Part shown: positions 23,501-35,358 of the stretch, piece after piece
Numbering within the stretch: position 1 is the first letter of the stretch
Layout: each line of letters begins with the position of its first letter
Source: Metarhizium brunneum
Lineage: Eukaryota > Ascomycota > Sordariomycetes > Hypocreales > Clavicipitaceae
Reading direction: 5' to 3'
Length of the DNA stretch: 64,000 nucleotides
Assembly: GCF_013426205.1 (NCBI RefSeq)
Contig: NC_089427.1
Span: 3,658,001-3,722,000, forward strand
Translations under genes and position numbers: made by a program
The notes under the pieces: generated by a model
What the model saw: the letters and a program-made list of their open reading frames with translations, nothing else
The model's database searches: none
Told to the model about the DNA's origin: nothing

Positions 23501-26500
23501 GTCTCAACTCAAATCCTGACTGGATTTCGCGTTTTGGCGCTCACCGGGTTACTTCCTCGGTTTCGAAAGGTAAATAACACTCGCAATGGGCCGAACCGCT
23601 GATTCTATTACACCCAAGAGCTGGGTTGGAAACCACGCAACGGTGGGCGCCGGGGCAGAGTGTGAGCTCCCCGAGCCAGTAAAACATGAAGGTGTCGCGG
23701 ACTTGCTTCAATGTCTCAAAATTCGGTGAGAAAGTTGAAGCCGTGGCCCGCGATTACCAAGTTGAGATGCGGTGCGGCGGAAAAAGGCGTCCAAGGCGTC
23801 CAAGGCGTCCAGGGCGTCCAAGTCATGCATGAAAAGTGAGGCTGCCGACATGGCAGCGTGACGTGTTCAAGTTTTTGTTCGCCTCACTCCAGTCGCCGCA
23901 GTTTTGCTCGCCTCATGTCATCGTGTTCGGCGTCGACTAACGTGATGGGTAGGGTTGTGTTGTGGTATTGAAGCGCGCTGGCCATGGATGGCCATTTTCA
24001 ACCAGACACTTGGGGTAATTTTGGTCCGCGTCGTCGGCGAAAGGTCGGTCCGTTACGTCGTAGGTTAAGATGACAATAAACTTGCAGCAAAACAAGTCAT
24101 GGGAAATGAGATGGAAATTAAGTATACTAAGGGTTGGTGAAAGACGTAAGTTGAATGGTGGTGAATAGTAAGAAATACTGTCCCTCAGTCAAAGGCTTAT
24201 AAGTTATATCAAGGGAGAGAGAATGGGATAAAAAGGGAACAATTCAAATCGACCGAGAGAATCAGTAAAGAAGACGTGCGGAAAGACTCCTTTTTTATGC
24301 GTCTGAAGCTTCCAAAACCCTACATCCTGGTTGGTTGGATGGGACATGTCGGATGGGGTGCATGATGTCACTTGCAGGGCTATTGCAGAGCCTCAATGCG
24401 ATTCTTTCGGCCGCGAACTGTCCAGCCTTTATGCCCTAACATTCCCGAGAGCCTCATCTCTCCGGGTCTACGCCGTTCCCCTCCCACCGACTGCATCAGG
24501 CCAGTCTGTTCAACGCGATGCGCCTTCGCGTCTTCAAGTTAACAACTTTTGCCCCCTTATTCTACTCCTAGAATTGTATATCTAGCTCCTCCGTCAGTTG
24601 TTCGTATCCATTGTTCGGGGCTAAGTCGGGGATATCCAATTGAGCCGGTGCTTGGGCATTACTGGGCGTATCCGCACTGACAGGTCTCCGGACAAAACAC
24701 CTACCAACAGAAAATAGAGCGGCCATGGCAGACGCTTCAGTAGACGAGTCCATAATTATCCAAGAGATAGGCCATCCTCTGTCTTGACGGGTACTGTAGC
24801 AAGGAGTTCCACGACCATGACGAACCCCCCGACCGAAAGCCAGGAAGAAAGAGTTCATTGGCAACAAGACACCGAAAAATACGGTTGTGCAACGAGGCGG
24901 CTCGAGAAGCTAAGTTAGCCGACTCTGACAGAGTTCAAACCATGTCAGTTAGGCTGCTAGGCTGGAACATATACATTTCCGTTCAATAAGACACAGGGAG
25001 ATGCAGGAGCGCTGTAAGGGGTTGACATTGACGCCACTCGTCGTGACCCTAGGGGAGCCAGTGTATTCCTAAAGCGATCGAAAAGATAGGTGGATGATTT
25101 GCTATAACTCGAAGTCAAGAAGCTTTATAAGCGTGAGCGTGATCATGATGCCAGTTGACGGTAACATCATGACTTGCTTCATAAGGAACGAGCACTGTTC
25201 CTAGCCACAAATACAACGTAAGGCAAGGCGAGAAAGGATAGTCCAAGAGACCTGCCAATACCATTGTTGAGCGTTGAGGCTATGTGTCCGCGTGCAGGTG
25301 GTTGAATAGGCTTGGCCTTGGGCAGCAAAGTCTTACACCACTGCGAACGCAATTCGCTGCATATTTTGCTGGCACGGTGTGTATTACTCTGACTTGTCTG
25401 CCGTTGTCAAAACGCGTGATTTTTTGGTATGCTCCACCATCAACGGGAAGCCAAGACAAGCATGTCTCTGACACATAATTATAGTGAGGCGCAAGGCATT
25501 GCGGTAGACTGGTTTGGACTGGTTGACAAGTTGCAAGTTGACCAGAGATCTAGCCATGGCATGTCGCGCGCCACATAACGCGGTCTCTTATTGTACAATT
25601 GGCAACGGCCAGAAAAATGTTGTCAATGTATCTGTATTATAGCGCCGCGAGCTGCGGTTGCGGATGGACAGTCCAACGGATTAATTAAAGGCGGCACAAC
25701 GGTACTAAGGACGGAGGAAACGTACCGCAACCGCTTAATCGCTAAAGATTCTTCATATTCGATCCCGAAGGGATATTACTCGAAGACACCACTCATCGGA
25801 AATGGCCAGTACTGCAGTCGGAAGGTTCTCGTGGCCTCGTGGTAAGGAGATTGGCTGAAGGATCTTGATTGCCTGGCTATCAGCATCATCGACCAAGCCA
25901 GACCTCAGAGCAACAATCTGATTACCGGGTACATGTTGTATGACCGCCATCACTGTTGTGCCTGTTCCATGGTTACCAAATCATTGTTGACCCAGAAGCT
26001 TCGTCTCCAGGGGCAGCCTGTCACTGCCAGTCAAATCCGAGGATGACGAGCACGATGCCTGGGTCGAACTAGGGAGTGACTGTCTGCCTCATAGCATCGT
26101 GACTCACTATTTATGACTCCAACAGGGATGGTGTTGACTGCCTTGATGAAGTGTCGCGGACAAGATGTGGACAAGATGTTTGGCGGAGGTACTCAGGTAC
26201 TTGCTCTCTTGCGGCACGCGCAGCAGAATTTGAAGTACGGAATACATGTCAGTCCAATCGGTACGCTCCAATCCCGAGTCGCATTCCCTGTGTAAAATGG
26301 TCAGCTCTCACAAATACACACATGTAAGCGGCCAAATATGCACATGTCTTTCTGCTTGCCTCTGACCATACACGGTGCGGTACCTGTGCGAGTTTGTATG
26401 TGACTCCCCCGCTACCCTTTCGAGGCATCGTGCCCCACCGAAACGCACAATCGCCAAAAATTCAAAGCCCACTAACCACGGTCAAGTCTCATCCAAACGC

Positions 26501-26613
26501 CTTGCCCAGCTGGCCCATATTACCCTCCGCCTTCTCTCGACCCTTTCTTGTCCAGCACCGGCTCATCCACAGCAACAAGGTCGAGAGTAAACTTCGCAAA
26601 GCAGCTGCCCAAC
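20504..26613. other. 6.1-kb gene-poor region
   Basis: Only short open frames occur, none recognisable. A 28-codon ATG frame near 22468 and a 99-codon minus-strand frame ending at 24568 look protein-like in places but have no supporting context. No intact transposase, reverse transcriptase, long terminal repeat or tRNA was seen. It may be decayed repeat DNA; I cannot show that by eye. Confidence 0.5.
23784..23822. repeat. Tandem repeat, unit AAGGCGTCC, about four copies
   Basis: A 9-base unit is repeated head to tail, with one copy carrying a single change (AGGGCGTCC). It lies within the gene-poor region. Confidence 0.8.
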
Positions 26614-27865
26614 ATGAGACCCATTCTCCTTTCTGGGCACGAGCGTGCGCTCACTCAGATTCGGTACGACTTGCCTCGCTTCGCTCATTCCCCTCCTCGT
26701 CAAAATAGCCCCTCCCCGCTGTCCGATTGCCGTTTCAATCTTGGCGAGTAGAAGAGAGAGAAAAATGCTTGCGAGGAATTTCTATGTCCTTCAATGACTC
26801 ATATACTAACTGTCCTTCTCCGTGAACAGCTACAACCTCGATGGCGATATCATCTTCTCTGTCGCCAAGGATCAGCAGATTTGCGCCTGGTTTTCGCATA
26901 ATGGCGAGCGTCTCGGAACCTACCACGGCCATGTTGGTGCCATCTGGACCGTCGATGTCGACCCTACCTCAACCATGATCGCCTCTGGTTCTGCCGATAA
27001 CACCATCCGCCTCTGGGACGTCAAGAGCGGCAAGTGCCTCAAGGTCTGGGAGTTCCCCACCGCCGTCAAGCGTGTCGAGTTCAACGAGGATGGCACCAGG
27101 CTTCTCGGTGTCACGGAAAAGCGCATGGGCTACCTGAGTAACATTGTCGTCATCGACATCAACCCCGACGTCGAGGCCGAGCAGAGCGACGAGAAGGCTT
27201 TGACCATTGTCTGCGACGAATCCAAGGCCACGGTTGCAGGATGGAGCAACATGAGCAAGTACATCATTGCTGGACACGAGGATGGTAGTGTCAGCCAGTA
27301 CGACAGCAAGACCGGCGACCTCTTGGATAACGTCCCCATCCACGAACTCAATCAGCCCATTGTCGACCTGCAGTGGGCTCCCGACCGCACCTACTTCATC
27401 ACTGCTTGCAAGGACAAGACCGCCAAGGTAGGTGACAACCATACGAACCAATAGGCAAAGTTGAAGGGTCAGCAAGGAGATACTAACAAGCTGACACAGC
27501 TCATTGCTGCCCGCGATCTCACCGTGCTGAAGAACTACGTCGCCGATACTCCCCTGAACAGCGCCACCATCACCCCCAAGAAGGACTTTGTTATCCTCGG
27601 CGGTGGTCAGGCCGCCATGGATGTCACCCGTACTTCCGCTCGACAGGGTAAATTCGAAGCCCGTTTCTACCACAAGATCTTCGAGGACGAGGTCGGCCGC
27701 GTGCGAGGCCACTTCGGTCCCCTCAACACCGTCGCCGTCGACCCCACGGGCAAGAGCTACGCCAGCGGTGGAGAGGACGGCTACGTCCGTGTTCACCATT
27801 TTGACAAGGGTTACTACGACTTTCTGTACGAAGTCGAGAGGGAACGAAACAACCGAATGCAGTAA
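26614..27865 (+). CDS. TIF34: Translation initiation factor eIF3 subunit i (WD40)
   Basis: Subunit i of eIF3, a seven-bladed WD40 propeller that helps the 40S ribosome recruit mRNA; it binds eIF3b and eIF3g. Exons 26614-26663, 26830-27427 and 27500-27865 sum to 1,014 bases, giving 337 residues, the normal size. The start [17 protein letters not shown] is diagnostic. WD-type repeats include [13 protein letters not shown] with [11 protein letters not shown], and near the end [14 protein letters not shown] with [13 protein letters not shown]. The first intron (166 bases) follows codon 16 and the second carries a perfect TACTAAC branch site at 27481. The gene is convergent with the ISWI gene downstream. 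A long antisense open frame over exons 2-3 is a codon-bias shadow. Confidence 0.97.
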
Positions 27866-28737
27866 AGGGAACAATACATCATATGACGAGGAAGTAAAAT
27901 CACCAAATATCGCGGACCTTACCCTGCCATCTTAATATCCTTTGCTGCACGACGGGACACAAACAAGCGCATGGCGCCGAGTTTGCAAGTTTCGCCGTGA
28001 GATTGGGAGGAGAGCAGAAAAGTCCTGCGAAACAAATTTGGTCTTTTTAAGGCGCGTCTTTTCCTGGTATGCTTGCATAGTTTGGCGTTATGGCGGAATA
28101 CAAGGTAGCCCTTTGTTTTTTTCTTGGGGTTAAACGATACAATAAAGAGAAAAAAAGTACACCCGGGAAAAGACGCGTCACGGGTTTTAAACAAGTAGGG
28201 TCGGAAAATGGTACGGAGACCGGGTACACTGGGCATTATTTGTGTTTGTCTTGTGCCGATGAGGGTCTTTATATGTAGGTAGTTCATATACAGCCGTTTC
28301 GCTTCCTCTTTGACGAGATACGAAGAGCAAAAGGGCGGGAGATGGAACGGAGCGTCTGCCGAATTCTGGAAGATGTGGGAATGACATTGTAGTTTTTGCG
28401 AATTGTACTCTTGACGTGAGGGCCCAGTGATGGAAATCGATATGTCGAGACACACGCCGGACAAAAACAGTAGCATCTCCAACTAGGAAGCTGATGGTCG
28501 AGAAGTAAAACTACTTGACACTTTGCTCAAACTGACACACGCCAGACAACCCACACTCATAATGATGTCATGACAAAAATCCTATTGACTCAACCAGGCC
28601 AGGCCACTACATAACAAGCCTACAAGCCCCAAACACCCAACATCATTGACAGAAAACGCCATACATCTATATCAGTCCCGTAGCCACCTATCCCGGTTTT
28701 CTAACACAATACACGCCATGCTCTGTTGAGCTATCAA
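27866..28737. other. Intergenic region between convergent 3' ends
   Basis: Shared 3' flank of the eIF3i and ISWI genes. No gene or repeat is seen. Confidence 0.6.
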
Positions 28738-31700
28738 TCACTTTCTCTTCTTGCCCTTTTTGCCTTTAGACGTGGTGTTTGAACCCGTTGAGGCGACGCT
28801 GGATGCGCGGGAAGGGGCTCTAGAGGAAGCCTTGCTTGACTTGACATTGTCCAGAGCTTTGTTCTAAACTAGGTATTAGTATTGCCGCCAAATAGGCCAG
28901 ATCCAATAGCTAGAGTAGACGAACCTTAACGCCATTCTTGGACTTCTTTTTCGCAGGTGCACCAAGGATACTGTCCTCGTCGTTGTCGTCATCTGGCTCA
29001 CGCTTAGTTTTGCCATTGACACCGTTGGACCCCCGTGCAGGCACGTCTTCAAATTCCTTAACAATCGTAGTGATAAGGGTTGTGCAGCGGCGGGAGAGCT
29101 CGGTCGGAGTTCTGCTGAGGAAGAACCAGTCAAATCGGAAGAGGGGGGACTCGCGAATGTCATCACGCATCTTTTCATACAAGCCCTCTGAGTCGATGCC
29201 GTATCGGTCGAGGAGGACCAGCAGGAATCGGTCCTCTTCCTCTGTGTACACCTTCTTATTGGTAGTGGAGACTGAATAGTTGATCTTGAGCTGCTGCAGA
29301 GGCACTCTGTACTGAGACATCTTCTTGCGCAGTAGCTTGCGCTGGTTCTCAATCTTGCGCGTACGTTCCTCTCCGTCCTCGATTACCTTGATGGATTTGG
29401 TGTAGTCGGCAATTTCCGTGTACCGTTGCCAAAAGACCTTGGCATATGCCTTGATCTCTGCAGGCGTCTTGCTGTCGATTTCATTCGAGATACCCTCGTA
29501 GTCGTGACGCCCATACTTGCCGGATCCATTGACAAACTGCTGGAAATCTCTTCGGCTCCAGTTACCGAACCCTCGTGTTGATAATTCCTCCTTCTCTTTC
29601 TTTTCCTCCTCAGTCAGTGGAGTGGCATTGTCGATTTCTTGTTGATCGAGAGCCCGTTCAGCTTCTCGATCAGACAGAGTCTCTTCGTCACCATCCGGAA
29701 GGGGGATCTTATACCCAATTTCCTTTCTATAGTAGGCCGTCTCTCTGTCTTGGAGATCTCGGAGACGTGGTGGGTAGAATTGGTAGTCTTGAACAGGAAT
29801 TTGCTTGGGTGCGCGCGGAGCTTTAGGTTTACCATCACCCTTGGGGTCTCCGTACATGGCCTGTCGGAAGTACTTGTCCATAGAGTACGATTGTTCCTTG
29901 CGCTCACGTTTCGCAGGATTGATCCAGTTCATACCGACATCCTTCTTGACGTTGGCAAAATTTTCACCATTCCATTGGTACGCGGACTCCGACGTAAATT
30001 TCTGAAGGTCGTCAATTCCCAGCTTCTCATACTTGGCGTTGAGCTCTTTGGTTCTATTTTCGCCCTGGTTAAGGATGGCGTCGATATCATCGTCATGAAG
30101 CTCCTTTTTACCCTGCAAGTCTCCTGTTGCGCCCTTGGACTGGAACACCTTTTCTGCACCATGCTGGATCATGGACAACAGTTCATCCTTGTTCGCTGCA
30201 GCCTTGGCCGCAATCTGTGCACGCCCTTGTTGAATGACCAACTGATCAAGACGGAGCTTTTGTGCGGCGCGCTCCAAAACCTTTTCCTCGATGGCATTGT
30301 CGGTCACGAATCGATACACAACCACCTGCTTTGTCTGTCCGATACGATGGGCACGGTCCATTGCCTGCAAATCGGCTTGTGGATTCCAATCGCTATCGTA
30401 CAGGATAACAATGTCGGCAGTTGTCAGATTGATACCTAGACCACCAGCTCTGGTGGTCAATAGAAAGACAAATTTCTCGGAGCCGGGCTTGTTATAATCA
30501 TCAATGGCAGCAATTCGGTCTTCGTGGGCGGTTCCACCATCAATACGGCAGTACTTGTAATCTCTGAAAACGCAGTAATCCTCAAGAATATCAAGCAAAC
30601 GACTCATTTGGGAGAAAATGAGGACTCTGCTACCCTGTTTCTGGAGTCGGACAAGGAGCTTGTCCAAAACAGCCATCTTTCCGGCGTTGTATACCAAGTG
30701 TTCGTCTGTAGTGTAAGGTGGACCAGGTTCAGCACCCTCAAAGAGGTATGGGTGGTTGCAGCACTTTCGAAGCTGCATGACAATGTTGAGAAGTCGAGTC
30801 TTTGACTCTCGCTTGCCACCAGCGCCATTGACGGCGTCAATATCCTTCTCCAGGATCTTCTGATACCACTTGACCTGCATATCAGACATGCCCAAATACA
30901 CATTGACCTCCTTCTTTGGAAGCAAGCTCTTTTCGACATCACTCTTGACTCGGCGCAGCAAAAAAGGTCGCAGTACTTTGTGCAGCTGCTGAACAACAGT
31001 ATCTTGATCACGATCTTGACCTGAGAACCATTGGTCAAATGCCTCGGAATCGCCAAACACATCGGGCAACAGAAAGTTCAACAAAGCCCAAAGTTCGTGA
31101 AGGTTGTTTTGCAGAGGAGTACCTGTGATGAGGAGTCGGTTTCGGGACTGGAACAGTCGGATGATCTGAGACAGGGAGGATTCCTCGTTCTTGATACGAT
31201 GTGCCTCATCAATAATGATGTATTCCCAAGCAAATTTCTTCAGGTGAGCCTTCTCTCTTAGGATCATTTCGTAACTGGTAATGCAAACATCGAATTTCTC
31301 GTCCACGAGGCGCTCGTTGATAAGGTTGTGTCGCTCTTCTTTGGCGCCTTGCAGAACCAAAACGTTGACCTCCGGCGTCCACCTGGCGAACTCCCGCTTC
31401 CAGTTATCAAGTGTCGACTTTGGCACAGTGATTAAGTGCGGACCGGTAATGCCCGCAATGTGCCGAAGATATCCTAGGAAAGAAATTGTTTGAAGAGTCT
31501 TACCGAGACCCATTTCGTCGGCAAGAATTCCAGAAATACCATTCTCATGAAGAGAGATTAGCCAGTTTAGGCCTGCGACCTGGTAATCTCTCATCTGCCC
31601 TTGAATAAAGTGTGGCGAGTCACGGAACACGGTTTCGGCAGAACCCCCGTGCTTCTCATCCTTGAGAAGTTCGGCATCTTCTTCGGCCTCGGTTCGCCGG

Positions 31701-32260
31701 CGACGGTCACTGGTAGCTCCTCCCTGTCGGCCAGCGCCTTTCTTGCTGTGGGCTGCCTCGTTATTTTGGCGATCAATCTCGGCCATGATGTCTCGAATCT
31801 TGGGGTCGGGATTCGTCTCGATGAAGTGACGAAAGAGGTCAGTTAGACCGAGAAGATATCGAAATCGTCGAATTGTATCATCTTCCTACGGGGGTAGTTA
31901 GTTAGGGTTCAATGCTAGCAGTCACTCTGAGTACAACGACGTGCCTTCGATTCGCCTAGGCGGTCGTGCTTCCTGCCGAAGATGCTTCGTCGCAATTGGT
32001 TTGCTTCTGATCGGCGTTTTCGCCCATCGGTAAGCGGCTCTCCGACAACACTGCTCGCCGTTGTGTTGGGGTTTGTATCCGAATCTGTGTAGTCTGGGGT
32101 TTCGTCGACCTCCTAGCAGTTGCCTGCTGTCAGCGTCGCTGCATGCTCACAACTTGAGTTACACGATAGACTGTACCATTTCTTCTCCTCTACGGTATTC
32201 CGGTGCATCTGACATTGATGCGTCGGTGTCCAAACCGCTAGCTCTTGATCGCGGCGCCAT
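28738..32260 (-). CDS. ISW2: ISWI-family chromatin remodelling ATPase
   Basis: ATP-dependent nucleosome-sliding enzyme. Exons 32177-32260, 31945-32112, 28925-31885 and 28738-28863 sum to 3,339 bases, 1,112 residues. The regulatory AutoN-like basic segment ([11 protein letters not shown]) lies at about 125-135 of the N-terminal region. The Snf2 motor carries DEMGLGKT at about 207-214 and DEAH at about 310-313; the helicase C half has the [18 protein letters not shown] motif. HAND, SANT (about 852-905, [14 protein letters not shown]) and SLIDE (about 960-1035, [10 protein letters not shown]) follow. The tail is Ser/Lys-rich and ends KGKKGKKRK, a likely nuclear signal. The intron after LGESK has a GC donor (AG|GCACGT) needed to keep frame, and the last 126-base exon restores the basic tail. 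ISW1 and ISW2 paralogues cannot be told apart here, so the symbol is provisional. Confidence 0.95.
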
Positions 32261-33554
32261 GGCGAAAACGAGAGATATTCGAACCTCTCAACGCGACTGG
32301 TTGTAAATGAGACGCGTTGGGGGCGGCCCTCGCCGGAGAGGTCAAAGATCTCGGCTGGCCGTAAATATGTTAATTCACAGTTGATGGATGTAATTAAATC
32401 CAACGGCACTGGCGTCGTGGCGGAATATGTCTCGACGGAATTAGTGACAAGGTCAGAGAAGTATTTCGGAAGATTGATGGCGGGAAGAATCTCTACGTGC
32501 CCATCGAGGCCAAGGCCAGGTCGAGTTTGGGGCTAGCGCGTGCAGGGAGATCCACCACGCTACAAGCAGCCGGAGGGTGGGATGTGAATGGTCAACCCGT
32601 GAAGCTGGCGGGGATGCCAAACCCAACACCCCAGGCCCGGATCGGAAGAACTTTATGTATTTACAGAGTATGTACAGAGTATGTACAGAGTATGTACGGA
32701 AAAAGTTGCCCAGTTAAACTCGCGACGGCGATACCATGAGAGTAGGAACTTCTATACATCTCGCATCATACAGGAATTTGCTTCAAGAGCTACCTACCTA
32801 GGTAAATAAATACTTGTACGCTATGTAATAGACTGTCCTTTGCGGCAGAACCTGGACACCTGGTGGAAAGCTTACTGACGTAGCGCTCTCGAAGCATAGC
32901 CCGGTATGAAGCCAAGACCCGGCCAGCAAATTCGGAAAAAGTTTCTTTGTCACATATAGTGATTGTGACGGTCTAATAATACTTGAAAGCTTTTCCCTCC
33001 TTTTCTTTTCTTTGATCTTTTTATTTTTTTTTTATTTTTTTTTAATGGTGCACAACAATATTGCCCAGGTTTTGATCTGGAGATTGAACATGGCAAAGTC
33101 ACGTGTCGGCTCGTGCCTGAACGGTTCCGTTCTCAGCCCGCCGCCCCACATGGCCGTTGAGAGCCCCATGACCACAGATTCTGTTGGCAAAGACTTCGGA
33201 AAAGCAACAATAATCTGCTGACATTCACATCCCTCGCCGCCGCACAGAAGGAGGAAGGGCATTGGATCCGGCAATCTACAACATCCGAAGAACACAGGCG
33301 ATACAACAAGTTCAGCCGGGCTCAGACCAAACATCTGGTAGAGTCCTGCCCGGGACCGTCGGATTCCTTTGTCGAGTCATCCGCGGGGTTGCGGTTCGAC
33401 ATCACCGTGCGCCTCCGTACAGAACAAACATTCAACTTGCACAGGTAAACCCGGCATCTGGCCGCGAACCCCAAAGGATTCAAGAACCCTTGTTAACACA
33501 GTACGCCATAGCAGAGCCACATTTCGTCTGACTTTCTTTTGTGTCTCTGCCGCC
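32261..33554. other. Divergent promoter region of ISWI and HAPSTR1-like genes
   Basis: About 1.3 kb between divergent starts. It holds an 11-base tandem repeat and T-rich stretches (33012-33045). I see no gene. Confidence 0.6.
32663..32697. repeat. Tandem repeat, unit ACAGAGTATGT, three copies plus part
   Basis: Three perfect head-to-tail 11-base units are followed by AC, in the divergent promoter region. Confidence 0.85.
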
Positions 33555-34289
33555 ATGGACACCAACAAAGCCCCTACCGGGAGGCACGTCTCACAAACCG
33601 AAACTCCCGAGCAACTCCTCGATGTCTTCAAGGCAGCCGCCCTCTCCGTAACGAAACTATACAAGACGTCGGCTCTCGTCGAATCTAGGGCCAGGGTCGA
33701 AGGCTATCAAGAGTGCCTTGATGACCTCCTCTCCTTTCTGAACAAGGCAAATATCGGCCTCACAGACGGAGAAGGGTGGTCGATACGAAGATGGGCAACG
33801 GAGCGCCTTGACGGACGTGACTCGGCGCCACAAACCACCGAAAGCGAGGACGAAAACGAGCGAGTAGAGAGAACATCGTCGCCCGAAATCACAAGAACGA
33901 ACCCTGACCCTCAACCGCCAGTAACTAAACGGCGAGATTCGCCCACTCCCAACACTTGTTCGGTTCCAGAGCCGGTTCCCGAGGAACCTATGGCCATTGT
34001 TGTACCATCACAAGACAACTTCTCCTTTCAGTCTTCCCACCCCTATCCAAACATCGCCACATTAGACCTCGAGGATTCCCGAACTCGTGATGGGTCGTCC
34101 CACCCGCCTAGCCGAGGCACCAGGTCAAGAATAGGCGGGCACAACTCGAAATCGGGTCCGAGAGGGGCTGGGCATTTGGGCAAAGGAGCCGGAACGAAAC
34201 GTCGGTGGGATTTTGACGATTTTTTTGGAGGCTGTCTAGGAGGAAAGGACCCATTCGGAAATGGAGGAAAGCGCAGCCGGCATGCTTGA
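33555..34289 (+). CDS. HAPSTR1/C16orf72-like protein (DUF4588)
   Basis: Single exon of 244 residues from the ATG at 33555, which sits in a good context (GCCGCCATGG). The segment VFKAAALSVTKLYK (about residues 25-38), followed by RVEGYQECLDDLLSFL, matches the pattern of the HAPSTR1 family (human C16orf72: hydrophobic helix with Ala-Ala-x-x-Val-Thr-x-Leu-Tyr-Lys, then a Gly-Tyr-Gln helix). In animals that protein is a nuclear stress-response factor that works with the HUWE1 ubiquitin ligase; the fungal role is not established here. The rest is low-complexity, Ser/Pro/Glu-rich, ending in basic, Gly-rich sequence with GTKRRWDFDDFFGG and GGKRSRHA, which suggests nuclear location. It is convergent with the proton channel gene, 376 bases away. 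Confidence 0.65.
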   Translation: MDTNKAPTGRHVSQTETPEQLLDVFKAAALSVTKLYKTSALVESRARVEGYQECLDDLLSFLNKANIGLTDGEGWSIRRWATERLDGRDSAPQTTESEDENERVERTSSPEITRTNPDPQPPVTKRRDSPTPNTCSVPEPVPEEPMAIVVPSQDNFSFQSSHPYPNIATLDLEDSRTRDGSSHPPSRGTRSRIGGHNSKSGPRGAGHLGKGAGTKRRWDFDDFFGGCLGGKDPFGNGGKRSRHA

Positions 34290-34665
34290 TGAATTTCGTG
34301 TAAGCAGAGATCATGTCAGGACCAAAGATTATGAGAGATGAGGCATAGCATTTCGGTGTCACACTGGGTAGTGTCATGCACATAGGACAACATAGGACAT
34401 GGGAGCTAGCATAAAGCATCAGCCGGCGTTTTTTTTTTCTTCGGGGGTCGAGGACACTGTATATACACGGGATACCATCATGTTATTGAACAAACCATTG
34501 TACGAAACGAGGGTTGTCATAGATGGACATGTTTCATTTTTTTCTCCTTTTTTTTCAAAAGATAAATACTACAACTATTACCGCCCAGCAGGGTATATGC
34601 ATGCATACTATAACGTGTCTCTGTCGTCAATCGTGGTCTCATTACTCAATTGCTACTTTTGCCAG
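34290..34665. other. Intergenic region between convergent 3' ends
   Basis: Short AT-rich stretch with T runs between the HAPSTR1-like and proton channel genes. Nothing recognisable. Confidence 0.6.
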
Positions 34666-35358
34666 CTACTCGTGACTGGAATGCTCGTGGGATTCCAAAC
34701 CCAACTGCAACCTCAGGGCGGTATTCTCATGCTCCAGCTCCTCTATCTGCTGCTCTAACATTTCCATTCTTTCCGTCGCCCCCAGGACAACTTCCTCGGA
34801 TATCTTGGCCAGTCTCCACAAACGCAGCACCACAACAAGGGAACCAATAGACTCGGCAAGACCCTGGGAAGCAATATCAATAACAAAGCTCACCACAATA
34901 ACGGCAGAGTCAAAGACGTGAAACCACGAAGCAAGAAATCTGTCATTTCCGCCATTGTCAGCAACAGACAATGGAAACAAAGGGAGGAAAGGGGCAGGAT
35001 ATGAAACCTACTCTAGGCCAAATGAGAACAAACAAGCGGCCAACTCAACCATGAACAAGCTGCTGAACACCAGAGCCGCCGTCTCCAAGGTTTCCCTTAT
35101 TTGCACCACCCACTCCTCGTCGCTTTGATGCATTTCACAGGCGATTAGCTGGATGAAGACGTTGGCCAGCAGCGCCATTACGTCGAGCATGACGATGAAC
35201 ATGACGAGAAAGTGCTTCTTGCGGGACGCGAGGAGGACTCTGCCTTTGCGGCGGAGATGGTGGACGTGGCGGAGGGCGCGTCGGGTTATGGACGGTGAGG
35301 GGCGATGGCCCGGCGGTAGGAGGGGGGCGGAATGGTCAATGTGCGAGTTGTCGGACAT
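34666..35358 (-). CDS. Voltage-gated proton channel (Hv1 family)
   Basis: A four-helix voltage-sensor protein that conducts protons outward across the membrane. Exons 35012-35358 and 34666-34939 sum to 621 bases, 206 residues. S1 is LVMFIVMLDVMALLANVF with the selectivity Asp at 59. S2 carries FMVELAACLFSFGLEF (Glu in the expected place); this segment spans the splice junction and matches the family, which confirms the intron. S3 is FHVFDSAVIVVSFVIDIA with Asp126 and Asp137. S4 is LRLWRLAKI with Arg155, Arg158 and Lys161 at three-residue spacing. A coiled coil follows (about 166-195, ERMEMLEQQIEELEHEN), as in dimeric Hv1. The third S4 charge is Lys instead of the Arg usual in animal Hv1. Divergent from the Pab2 gene. 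Confidence 0.92.

Noticed and set aside
24568..24867. 99-codon minus-strand frame with a natural-looking C-terminus
   Set aside because: No homology recognised, no upstream exon in frame with good splice sites, and it lies in the gene-poor region.
26969..27874. 301-codon open frame antisense to the eIF3i gene
   Set aside because: It exactly mirrors well-conserved eIF3i exons and the intron; composition fits a codon-bias shadow and no motif is recognisable.
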